A DNA stretch of 6,039 nt from CBCXVS01 sp965178525 (GCA_965178525.1 CBCXVS010000379.1:1-6039), one strand, 5' to 3'; shown: positions 1 through 4,895, counted from the first letter of the stretch. The notes: generated by a model not told the origin, from the letters alone. A program made the numbers and translations.

Positions 1-135
1 GATCCGGAGCAGATGCGCCCCGAAGCGCAAGCCGAATTTGCCAACTGGACGAGTTACGGTGCACTTCTGGCGATCAATATGTCATGGAATGTCTACCGTC
101 CGATTGCGAAACATTGGCCTTTAAGCATGACTTGA
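1..135 (+). CDS. C-terminal end of an unrecognised protein (partial)
   Basis: Frame 1 is open from the first base to a TGA at 133-135, giving 44 residues that begin DPEQMRPEAQAEFANW and end IAKHWPLSMT. The start lies left of the window. The composition looks like real protein: it is rich in W, Y and A, with no low-complexity stretch, and the codons are GC-rich like the larger genes here. I do not recognise a family, and the fragment has no cysteine pair, signal or clear membrane segment. The middle stretch around GALLAINMSWNVY is hydrophobic enough for a buried helix. A weak hairpin followed by four T's lies directly at the stop codon, which would fit the end of a transcript. An internal ATG-initiated peptide is possible but less likely than a truncated larger gene. 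Confidence 0.5.
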   Translation, partial: DPEQMRPEAQAEFANWTSYGALLAINMSWNVYRPIAKHWPLSMT

Positions 136-155
136 AAGCCGACAGGCTAGCTTTT
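135..155 (+). terminator. weak terminator-like hairpin after the partial gene
   Basis: AAAGC at 135-139 can pair with GCTTT at 150-154, or alternatively AGCC at 137-140 with GGCT at 145-148. The run TTTT at 152-155 overlaps the right arm. The stem is only 4-5 bp, so this is a marginal intrinsic terminator; its position at the stop codon is the main argument for it. Confidence 0.22.
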
Positions 156-265
156 GATTTCCAAGTCCATTTGCTCCCTGATACTTAATCAACTTGAGAC
201 CTGCTCACCTGATCTGCAATTGTGAAGATTGAAGATGTGCCTCATTTGTTTTCTAATGACTTTAA

Positions 266-457
266 TCAGTTAGATTTATTAACAGCAACTTGACAAGTAT
301 TAGCATCAGCAAACATTGTTACCGCACCGCTAGAGCCGCTAGAGCTAGTCGTATACAAAATTTCAGATTTACAAATAAATCCTTGGTTGCTACCGGCTGC
401 CATCACCTGGCCCGTTAAATAAAGCGACAAAACGAGATATAAACTTAAACTTCTCAT
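266..457 (-). CDS. small secreted protein of unknown function
   Basis: This is a 63-residue protein starting with ATG at 455-457. The minus strand carries GAGGAG six bases before that ATG, a strong ribosome site that fixes the start. Residues 1-20 form a typical Sec signal peptide: an Arg at position 2, a hydrophobic core (LYLVLSLYL), then GQVMAA with probable cleavage after the Ala pair near residues 20-21. The predicted mature part is about 42 residues, rich in Ser, Thr, Gly and Asn, with exactly two cysteines (29 and 55) that could form one disulfide in the periplasm. A Ser/Gly stretch (SSSGSSG) is encoded by a 9-bp tandem repeat at 327-344. The gene and its downstream flank are clearly more AT-rich than the other genes, which suggests separate acquisition. 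I recognise no family. Confidence that it is translated is fair; its function is unknown. Confidence 0.6.
   Translation of the reverse strand: MRSLSLYLVLSLYLTGQVMAAGSNQGFICKSEILYTTSSSGSSGAVTMFADANTCQVAVNKSN
327..344 (-). repeat. two tandem 9-bp units inside the small secreted gene
   Basis: CCGCTAGAG occurs twice in direct succession (327-335 and 336-344), followed by a partial third start (CTAG at 345-348). The unit length is a multiple of three, so gain or loss of a copy would keep the frame and change only the length of the Ser/Gly linker. Confidence 0.6.
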
Positions 458-480
458 AGCTTCTCCTCAGAAGAATCAAC

Positions 481-525
481 GGGGTCAGAGTCATTTGATT
501 TTGGGAAAATCGGGGACAGACCATG
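481..525. repeat. REP/RAYT-like repeat unit with hairpin
   Basis: Two related units lie close together: GGGGTCAGAGTCAT at 481-494 and GGGGACAGACCATG at 512-525. Between them GATTTT (497-502) pairs perfectly with AAAATC (506-511) around a GGG loop. A third, looser copy, GGGGAGAGACCACC, occurs at 632-645. From memory, phrases of the type GGGGTCAGAGTC and GGGGACAGACC recur as dispersed intergenic repeats, often near REP-associated tyrosine transposases, in many bacterial genomes. No transposase gene is visible here. The unit sits just upstream of the small secreted gene on the minus strand and could carry part of its leader. Confidence 0.4.
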
Positions 526-691
526 TTTTCACTAGTGCTATGTAGTCTATACCCGATGGTTCATCAGTGCCAGCACGAAATTGACAGAGGCTATGAGACG
601 GTCAGGTCCATAGATCGCTCGCTGGAAAGCCGGGGAGAGACCACCAACGAGGTCCTCGGTACGTATGGAGATGGCAACGCCTCAAGGAACG

Positions 692-1096
692 TTACGATAC
701 TTCCCAATCGTCCAAGGATAAGCCTTCCACACGCTGAAATTCCCGCGTATTGTGGGTCACGAGCGTCACATGATGCGCGGTCGCAATAGCTGCGATCAGC
801 ACATCATTCGGACCAATCAACTGTCCCAGCCGTTCCAGGTGTGCACGAATACGACCATACTCTTCCGCTGCATAGTCATCAAACGGCAAGGACACAAACC
901 GTTGCAAAAATCGACGCTGTTTGGCGAGGGTGATCACAGGATTGTGACTCTTCATAGCTCCATAAAACAACTCAGCTTTGACCGCAGAACATACAACGAT
1001 ATCTTGGGGTCTGGTGGCTTCCAGACGTCGCCGAATACGGTCTGATCTCCCATTCAGATATCTAATACATGTATTGGTATCCAGTAAGTAAATCAC
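692..1096 (-). CDS. vapC: VapC-type PIN-domain ribonuclease toxin
   Basis: This is a 134-residue PIN-domain protein, the usual length for VapC toxins of type II toxin-antitoxin systems, which cleave RNA (often tRNA or rRNA) until held by the antitoxin. The acidic metal-binding residues are in place: Asp6 in LLDTN, Glu42 in AVKAELFYG, Asp98 in GPNDVLIAA, and the C-terminal THNTREF motif with Asn116 at the fourth site. The end, RVEGLSLDDWEV, is the typical last strand of this subgroup. The start codon is GTG at 1094-1096; it overlaps the TGA of the upstream antitoxin gene (GTGA, 4 nt), so translation is probably coupled. It is the last gene of a three-gene operon. All catalytic residues are present and no truncation is visible, so the toxin should be active. 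The family call is very secure; the RNA target cannot be read from sequence. Confidence 0.93.
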   Translation of the reverse strand: MIYLLDTNTCIRYLNGRSDRIRRRLEATRPQDIVVCSAVKAELFYGAMKSHNPVITLAKQRRFLQRFVSLPFDDYAAEEYGRIRAHLERLGQLIGPNDVLIAAIATAHHVTLVTHNTREFQRVEGLSLDDWEVS

Positions 1097-1353
1097 GCGA
1101 TATCCTTGCGTCTTTCATATGCGCCTTGGTCACCTCGTTCAATGGGATCCTCTTCTAAACAACCATAAGTTTCTTGAATGAACGTATGCCAATCTGAGGC
1201 ATCCGTTGTTGATTCTGAAGGTTCACCAGCTTTCGGCGTATGATGTGCTGCCTCGACAGGCAATCTGAACGCTCGAATAATTTGATACAACGCCTCGATA
1301 TACTCATCTCGTACATGATCGATTTCTTCTTTGAGAACTTGTTTGGTGATCAT
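1093..1353 (-). CDS. antitoxin-like partner of VapC
   Basis: This is an 86-residue protein starting at ATG 1351-1353, seven bases after the stop of the upstream Uma2 gene and overlapping the VapC GTG by 4 nt. The frame stays open up to 1464, but that extension lies inside the Uma2 gene and reads as low-quality sequence, so the later ATG is preferred; AGGGGG about 12 bases upstream is a mediocre ribosome site. The N-terminal half (residues 1-30, MITKQVLKEEIDHVRDEYIE onward) is predicted helical and may dimerise. Residues 31-52 are a flexible Pro/Ser/Thr-rich linker. The C-terminal part (DWHTFIQETYGCLEEDPIER) is acidic with an aromatic pattern and, by analogy with VapB-like proteins, should wrap the toxin. 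I see no classical AbrB, RHH or Phd DNA-binding fold, so autoregulation is uncertain. The antitoxin call rests mainly on operon position, size and the C-terminal pattern. Confidence 0.75.
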   Translation of the reverse strand: MITKQVLKEEIDHVRDEYIEALYQIIRAFRLPVEAAHHTPKAGEPSESTTDASDWHTFIQETYGCLEEDPIERGDQGAYERRKDIA

Positions 1354-1360
1354 CGCGAAG

Positions 1361-2020
1361 TTAGTCCCCCTGCCGGTCGAGTTCGGCAAAGAGTTGGCGC
1401 AGTGGCAACGTGAATGTCGGGAGTACGGGTTCCCCTTCGAGCGTTTGGACTTCGGATAACACAATACCTTGCTCGGGCTTTGTATAGACCTCTACCGTGC
1501 GGGTATCCGGATCAACCAACCAAACCAGCCGTACCCCAGCCGTGAAATATTCACGGCGCTTGCATTCCATCTCTGCGGACGTGTTACTGGCGCTCAGCAC
1601 GTCGACCGCCAAATCCGGAACCAATCCTGGAACCGGTTCGGTTGGCATGCGCCGGCCGGGGAGACGCTCCCAGGAAACAAAGGCCACATCGGGAATGCGT
1701 ACCAGTCCCGGTGCGAGTCGCATCATCCCGCCCTCACCCGCTACTAAACCCAGGTTCCGGGGCCGAACAAACCCCCACAAAAGGGTGATGAACGCTGCAG
1801 CCAGGCATGACTCCCGAAACCCCATGGCTTTCTCCACCAGGACGTAGTCAACCAATTCGTAGAGGCGCCCGTCACGTGCCTGAAGATCGAGGATATCTTG
1901 TTCTGTGGCCGTTCCCGGGAGAGGGCGGAATCGCACCCGTTTGGGGGCGATTCCCCCAAGGTGCTTCAACAAATCGGACAAGGTTTCCAAAGATGGATCA
2001 GTGGCTAGGCTCGATGACAT
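1361..2020 (-). CDS. Uma2-family (DUF820) nuclease-fold protein
   Basis: The protein is 219 residues from ATG 2018-2020. The minus strand has AGGAG six bases before this ATG, so it is preferred to a start 26 codons upstream, whose extra residues look random. The Uma2 pattern is clear: YELVDYVLVEKAM (Glu55), RIPDVAFVSWERL (Asp111), then PDLAVDVLSASNTSAEMECK (Asp140, Lys154) and YFTAGVRLVWLVDPDTRTVEVY. These correspond to the PD-(D/E)XK restriction-endonuclease fold found in this family. The position that is normally Glu (AVEVLSPSNT in my memory of relatives) is Asp140 here, a conservative change that might alter metal binding. Uma2 proteins are numerous in cyanobacteria and some other phyla, often near transposons or toxin-antitoxin genes; their physiological role is unsettled. 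Here it leads the operon with the antitoxin and VapC. The family call is secure; nuclease activity is inferred. Confidence 0.88.
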   Translation of the reverse strand: MSSSLATDPSLETLSDLLKHLGGIAPKRVRFRPLPGTATEQDILDLQARDGRLYELVDYVLVEKAMGFRESCLAAAFITLLWGFVRPRNLGLVAGEGGMMRLAPGLVRIPDVAFVSWERLPGRRMPTEPVPGLVPDLAVDVLSASNTSAEMECKRREYFTAGVRLVWLVDPDTRTVEVYTKPEQGIVLSEVQTLEGEPVLPTFTLPLRQLFAELDRQGD

Positions 2021-2107
2021 CGGTAGCTCCTGTTTTGAACTGACACTGGCACATCTGATATGGTGGCCTTTATGCTTTCGACATAACGCGAGGATCATGC
2101 CCTACGT

Positions 2108-2121
2108 TGCTTCATGAAGCA
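2108..2121. promoter_or_regulatory. perfect 14-bp palindrome, candidate operator
   Basis: TGCTTCATGAAGCA is a perfect two-fold palindrome between the divergent Uma2/VapC operon (minus) and the HhH/ParA operon (plus). It lies 88 bases upstream of the Uma2 ATG. Perfect, loop-free symmetry fits a dimeric repressor site better than a terminator. The regulator is unknown; the antitoxin, the MucR-like protein or an outside factor are possible. Confidence 0.35.
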
Positions 2122-2336
2122 GCCCTGCATCTCATCCACCCCATCATCCGTGTTCCTTCGTGATGAGATCAACTCCAATAAGCCATGGCGGAGGCGCCGG
2201 ACCACCGGCCAGCTTGTTCGGCGTTGGACGCACAACGTGACGCCACGGAGTTTTGGCGTGCGGCCGTGCATTTTTGTTGCACTTTGGGCTCTTTAGTGCG
2301 ATTATGCTTGATGCTTGCGGTGAGGAGCAAGGCATT
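2122..2336 (+). other. leader region of the HhH/ParA operon with several inverted repeats
   Basis: No supported gene lies here. Inverted repeats are ATCTCATC (2129-2136) with GATGAGAT (2162-2169); GCCGG (2196-2200) with CCGGC (2205-2209) around ACCA; ACGCCA (2240-2245) with TGGCGT (2254-2259); and GTGCA (2266-2270) with TGCAC (2278-2282) around TTTTTGT. A weak -10-like TATGCT at 2303-2308 precedes the ribosome site GAGGAG at 2322-2327. The density of short stems suggests a structured leader or operator cluster, but GC-rich DNA makes such stems by chance and no known riboswitch class is recognised. Confidence 0.3.
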
Positions 2337-2819
2337 ATGGGTGTCGTCACTGCTTTTGTCATGGGCGCGGCTATTGGCGCCGCTGTCACACGGCTGATAG
2401 ACCAAAGGCGAGCACGTCAAGAGGCGGCACGCCTGTGCGGACAGTTACAGCAGACCTGGACGTCGCTGTCACAGCTGCAAGAGCAGCAAGAAACCGCTGA
2501 CGATTTACGGAAACAACTTGCCAGTGCCGCCGTCACCATCCGTCAATTGCAGATAGAACGAGAGACGGCGTCCCATGCCTGGACCGATGTGATCATCCTC
2601 GATCGGCTCGAGGATATCTCGGGGATTACCCCGAGATTTGCCTATCGTCTGAATCAGGCCGGCATCCTGACCTATGCCGACTTGGCCAGTCAGTCCCCTG
2701 AGCGTCTACAGGATCTTGTCGCATCAGATGAAGAGGTTATTCCCGCGCATGATTGGATGGCGCAAGCGCGTACCTTAGCCGGTGAGGATGACATGGCGGC
2801 AGAGACCCGGGTCCGTTGA
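2337..2819 (+). CDS. membrane-anchored coiled-coil protein with C-terminal helix-hairpin-helix domain
   Basis: The start chosen is ATG 2337, with GAGGAG nine bases upstream; earlier in-frame starts (TTG 2253, ATG 2304) lack such a site. The 160-residue product begins with a hydrophobic segment (residues 2-20, GVVTAFVMGAAIGAAVTRL) followed by basic residues, so the rest should lie in the cytoplasm. Residues about 22-80 are rich in Gln, Glu, Arg, Leu and Ala with heptad-like spacing, a likely coiled coil. Residues 88-150 (LDRLEDISGITPRFAYRLNQ, then AGILTYADLASQSPERLQDL) match the tandem helix-hairpin-helix pattern of non-specific DNA-binding domains: an I-x-G-I turn followed by A-x-x-L-x-x-A-G-I-x-T. 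It is followed 46 bases later by ParA and is probably co-transcribed. I infer a DNA tether at the membrane. The exact family is not recognised; a structural role unrelated to DNA is possible. Confidence 0.72.
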   Translation: MGVVTAFVMGAAIGAAVTRLIDQRRARQEAARLCGQLQQTWTSLSQLQEQQETADDLRKQLASAAVTIRQLQIERETASHAWTDVIILDRLEDISGITPRFAYRLNQAGILTYADLASQSPERLQDLVASDEEVIPAHDWMAQARTLAGEDDMAAETRVR

Positions 2820-2865
2820 TCCACATCCCTCGGCTGCGAGCCAAGTGCTCTTACAGGAACACCCC

Positions 2866-3609
2866 ATGTCCGACATTATCGCCATCGTCAGTCATAAAGG
2901 CGGTACCGGCAAGACTTCACTGGTGCAGAATCTCGCCTATGAACTGTCAGACGAACGCGTGCTCGCCGTCGACCTAGATCCCCAATCCAATCTGACGATC
3001 GGCTATGGACTCGACCCAGGCGACGATAGGCCCACGGTCTATCATGCCATGCATGACCCTGCTGAGACCCCTCATACCATTGTGCAGAACGCCGCATTCG
3101 ACGTGCTGCCGGCCAACCTGGATCTCGCGTTGGCGGAACAGCAGTTCGCCGGGCACTACGATCGCAATGACAAGCTCAAAGACGCGTTGCAGGGCGTCCA
3201 GGATGATTACGACTACATTCTGATCGATAGCCCACCCAGTCTGGGATTCTTTGCGTTCAATGCCCTGACCGCCGCGACGCAGGCCATTGTTCCTCTCCAA
3301 TGTCAACCGTATGCGCTTCATGCTGTCGATAATACCTTACACCTGATCGCGCTGGTGCAAAAAGGCAATACGGCGCTGTACCTGCAGGCCGTGGTCTTGA
3401 CCATGTATGATCGGCGCGTGACGTTGACGCGGTCGATTGAAAACACGGCGCGTGCGAAGTTCGGCGACCTCATTCCGCAAACCGTCATTCCCATCAATGT
3501 GTCGATTGCTGAAGCGATCTTGGATGGTGTACCCGTCGCGGTGTATGCTCCCCATTCCGCCGGCACGCAAGCTTACCGAGACCTCACACAGGAACTGTTT
3601 TATGGCTAA
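2866..3609 (+). CDS. parA: ParA/Soj-family partition ATPase
   Basis: The protein is 247 residues from ATG 2866, with AGGA eight bases upstream; a longer frame back to 2782 would overlap the HhH gene and add unrelated residues. The deviant Walker A motif KGGTGKT (residues 11-17) has the signature lysine Lys11 plus Lys16. The switch region VDLDPQSNLT carries Asp36 and Asp38, and Walker B is YILIDSPPSLG with Asp121. The length matches small ParA ATPases without an N-terminal HTH, as on plasmids and chromosomes. Such proteins bind non-specific DNA as ATP dimers and move cargo when a partner with an Arg/Lys-rich tail triggers hydrolysis. Neighbours are the membrane HhH protein upstream and a small, damaged partner gene whose ATG overlaps this stop by 8 nt. 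The gene is intact. Cargo could be a plasmid-derived element, the chromosome or a protein cluster; the sequence does not decide. Confidence 0.93.
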   Translation: MSDIIAIVSHKGGTGKTSLVQNLAYELSDERVLAVDLDPQSNLTIGYGLDPGDDRPTVYHAMHDPAETPHTIVQNAAFDVLPANLDLALAEQQFAGHYDRNDKLKDALQGVQDDYDYILIDSPPSLGFFAFNALTAATQAIVPLQCQPYALHAVDNTLHLIALVQKGNTALYLQAVVLTMYDRRVTLTRSIENTARAKFGDLIPQTVIPINVSIAEAILDGVPVAVYAPHSAGTQAYRDLTQELFYG

Positions 3610-3842
3610 GAAAAAGCAAGCGCTCGATGCCAAGTTAGGGAGCTGGACCGATCAAGCCGGCCTGAGCCGTACGCAGGCCGCCGGGCGACGCGCCTGCTGC
3701 CATGGAGCCATCCGCTAGGACGAGGCGTGAGGAGTATGTCGTGGCCCGCAGCCTCATGGACCGCATCGCTGACACAGCCGCGAAGCACGGCATGAGCCGC
3801 AACGAACTGGTAGGCTATCTGCTAACCTGGTCCCTGGACTAG
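3602..3842 (+). pseudogene. small ParA-partner gene (RHH-like), frameshifted and probably with a nonsense codon
   Basis: ATG 3602 overlaps the end of parA and gives MAKKKQALDAKLGSWTDQ, a typical basic N-terminus for a ParA-activating partner, but this frame stops at TAG 3716-3718 after 38 residues. The next frame, open from 3666, continues with a convincing protein: SARTRREEYVVARSLMDRIA, then KHGMSRNELVGYLLTWSLD, stopping at TAG 3840-3842. That pattern, a basic strand followed by two helices, resembles a ribbon-helix-helix domain. A one-base insertion (or two-base loss) between about 3666 and 3715 would join the halves into roughly 80 residues. Past the TAG the same frame reads VDTGVHDIPSPAFRP to a second TAG at 3888-3890, so the first TAG may be a former CAG. 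A GTG at 3741 with AGGAG six bases upstream could still express the helix part alone. Alternatives are sequencing error or programmed frameshifting; no obvious slippery run is present. Confidence 0.65.
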
Positions 3843-4196
3843 GTGGATACTGGCGTACACGACATTCCTAGTCCCGCGTTCCGCCCCTAGCGTCTCCCTG
3901 TAAGATTCTGATTTTGTTAACCTTATGGTGCTAAAAAAGGGCAATCTACTTCCGCTGGTCTGTACGAGGGGGCGTTCGTCGTAGAGGACGGGGGTGTATC
4001 GCCCTCCGGGAATGGCTGCACCACACCACAGCCCGGATACAGGGACACGTGGCACACGGGTGAGCAACACACGAGGGATGAGGCGTGCTGCTATAAGGCG
4101 AGCAAAAGCACAGCGAGCCAGACATGACAATCTGTCAGCAAGAGCGTAGGCATAACCTACGTGTGGCCATGACATGCGTCAAATGACAATTTATGC
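3843..4196. other. 354-bp region without a supported gene; hairpins and ATGACA repeats
   Basis: The first 48 bases probably belong to the lost tail of the upstream broken gene. The long minus-strand open frame across 3822-4175 (117 codons) has no ribosome site or recognisable motif and is rich in Arg, Leu and Pro, as GC-rich antisense frames often are. Two clean stems are present: TGACA (4125-4129) with TGTCA (4133-4137), and CGTAGG (4145-4150) with CCTACG (4156-4161). The hexamer ATGACA occurs at 4124, 4169 and 4183. A looser stem can form between GGCTG near 4014 and CAGCC near 4028. The last 30 bases become AT-rich just before the promoter candidate of the MucR-like gene. It could be a long regulatory leader or an unrecognised small RNA. 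Confidence 0.35.
4144..4162. repeat. hairpin upstream of the MucR-like gene
   Basis: CGTAGG (4145-4150) and CCTACG (4156-4161) form a perfect 6-bp stem around CATAA, extendable by a G-T pair. It lies about 35 bases before the promoter candidate and next to the ATGACA repeats. No T-run follows, so a terminator is unlikely; an operator or RNA element is more plausible. Confidence 0.35.
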
Positions 4197-4224
4197 TTGA
4201 CTTTTTGGGGCAAAACCATTTATG
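4197..4224 (+). promoter_or_regulatory. candidate promoter of the MucR-like gene
   Basis: TTGACT at 4197-4202 matches the -35 consensus in five of six bases. A weak -10 candidate, TTTATG at 4219-4224, follows after 16 bases. The heptamer ATTTATG occurs at 4189-4195 and again at 4218-4224, flanking the -35 box, and the stretch is AT-rich against GC-rich surroundings. MucR/Ros proteins bind AT-rich DNA with little sequence preference and commonly repress their own genes, so this is a natural autoregulatory site. The -10 box is poor. Confidence 0.35.
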
Positions 4225-4286
4225 AACCAGACATGGCTCGAATTGAGTCCCACCTCTTAATTTTCCATGCAGAAAGGATTATATCC

Positions 4287-4796
4287 ATGCCACAATCAAT
4301 ATTAGAAATGGCTAAGGATCTCGTCCAGGCCATGATTCAGGCCGGCACGTTAGCTCCGGAGGACATGCAGAAGGAATTGCAAAAGACCCACGCCAGTTTG
4401 CTGGGCCTCAAGGCCCAAGAAGAGGCCGCTGGGGGCAATGGCGCACTCGCGGCTCCGCTGACCAACGCCGAAGACACCGCACCCGTTGATTGGAAGAAGA
4501 GCATCAAGAAATACACCGTCGACTGTTTAGAGTGTGGGACGTCGTTTAAGCAACTATCGGTGCGGCATCTGCAACAGCATGATCTCGATCCGCGCTCGTA
4601 CCGGGCCAAATATGGGATTCCCAGAACCCATCCGCTATCCGCCAAAGAGACCACGGCCATGCGCAAGAAGATCGTGCAGGAAAGCCGGCCCTGGGAAAAG
4701 GCCCCGACGTATGTGAAAGCGCAGAATGCCAAGGATACGAATAGCATGGCGGCAAAAGGCAGACGGGGGCGCAAACCCGCCGCGACGGACGCCTAA
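4287..4796 (+). CDS. MucR/Ros-family zinc-finger transcriptional regulator
   Basis: The start is ATG 4287, with AAAGGA ending eight bases upstream; the frame is open back to 4197, but that stretch overlaps the promoter region and has no ribosome site. The 169-residue protein has the MucR layout. Residues 3-45 form the helical N-terminal oligomerisation part (LEMAKDLVQAMIQAGTLAPE). A Gly/Ala-rich linker spans about 46-66. The zinc finger then has Cys80, Cys83, His94 and His98, followed by DLDPRSYRAKYGIPRTHPLS, the family signature. Spacing is C-X2-C-X10-H-X3-H, one residue longer than X9 in Agrobacterium Ros as I remember it. The C-terminus (KGRRGRKP, 157-164) is a basic AT-hook-like tail. Alphaproteobacterial relatives silence horizontally acquired and AT-rich genes and control surface polysaccharides and motility. 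Here it stands alone, convergent with the heme-protein gene. The targets are unknown; control of the neighbouring accessory genes is inference. Confidence 0.88.
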   Translation: MPQSILEMAKDLVQAMIQAGTLAPEDMQKELQKTHASLLGLKAQEEAAGGNGALAAPLTNAEDTAPVDWKKSIKKYTVDCLECGTSFKQLSVRHLQQHDLDPRSYRAKYGIPRTHPLSAKETTAMRKKIVQESRPWEKAPTYVKAQNAKDTNSMAAKGRRGRKPAATDA

Positions 4797-4835
4797 TCCC
4801 GCCGGTGTAGCCCGGATCCGACTTGAGGGAGCATC

Positions 4836-4880
4836 ATGACGGGCAAAGCGAAACACCCGTCATGCACGGCAATCCCATGA
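4836..4880 (+). CDS. possible 14-residue micro-ORF or gene remnant
   Basis: ATG 4836 follows GAGGGAG (4825-4831), a strong ribosome site, and encodes MTGKAKHPSCTAIP before TGA 4878-4880. An overlapping ATGA at 4877 begins a second, nine-residue frame (MSVHNGSPS). The good ribosome site is the only positive evidence. It could be the surviving start of a lost gene downstream of the MucR-like gene, a leader peptide, or chance. The second half lies inside a 13-bp-stem hairpin. Confidence 0.2.
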   Translation: MTGKAKHPSCTAIP

Positions 4881-4895
4881 GTGTGCATAACGGGT
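4855..4895. repeat. hairpin with 13-bp arms and one mismatch
   Basis: The left arm ACCCGTCATGCAC (4855-4867) and right arm GTGCATAACGGGT (4883-4895) pair at 12 of 13 positions around a 15-base loop. It lies 59 bases after the MucR-like stop. There is no T-run after it, so a classical intrinsic terminator is not supported; a Rho-type end stabiliser, a protein-binding inverted repeat or a recombination site remain possible. Confidence 0.5.

Noticed and set aside
550..681. 44-codon open frame on the minus strand after vapC with protein-like composition (TEDLVGGLSPAFQRAI)
   Set aside because: It has no start codon near its beginning and no recognised family. It could be a degraded gene, but chance cannot be excluded.
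523..789. 88-codon open frame on the plus strand antisense to the end of vapC
   Set aside because: It overlaps a secure gene on the other strand and has no ribosome site or family resemblance.
2185..2397. 70-codon frame on the plus strand beginning MAEAPDHRPACSALD
   Set aside because: No ribosome site, and it overlaps the start of the better-supported HhH gene in another frame.
3822..4175. 117-codon open frame on the minus strand in the intergenic region
   Set aside because: No ribosome site, Arg/Leu/Pro-rich random-looking composition, no motif, and it runs antisense into the end of the broken ParA partner.
4337..4774. 145-codon minus-strand frame opposite the MucR-like gene
   Set aside because: It is a shadow of the secure zinc-finger gene, with Cys/Ser-rich nonsense composition.
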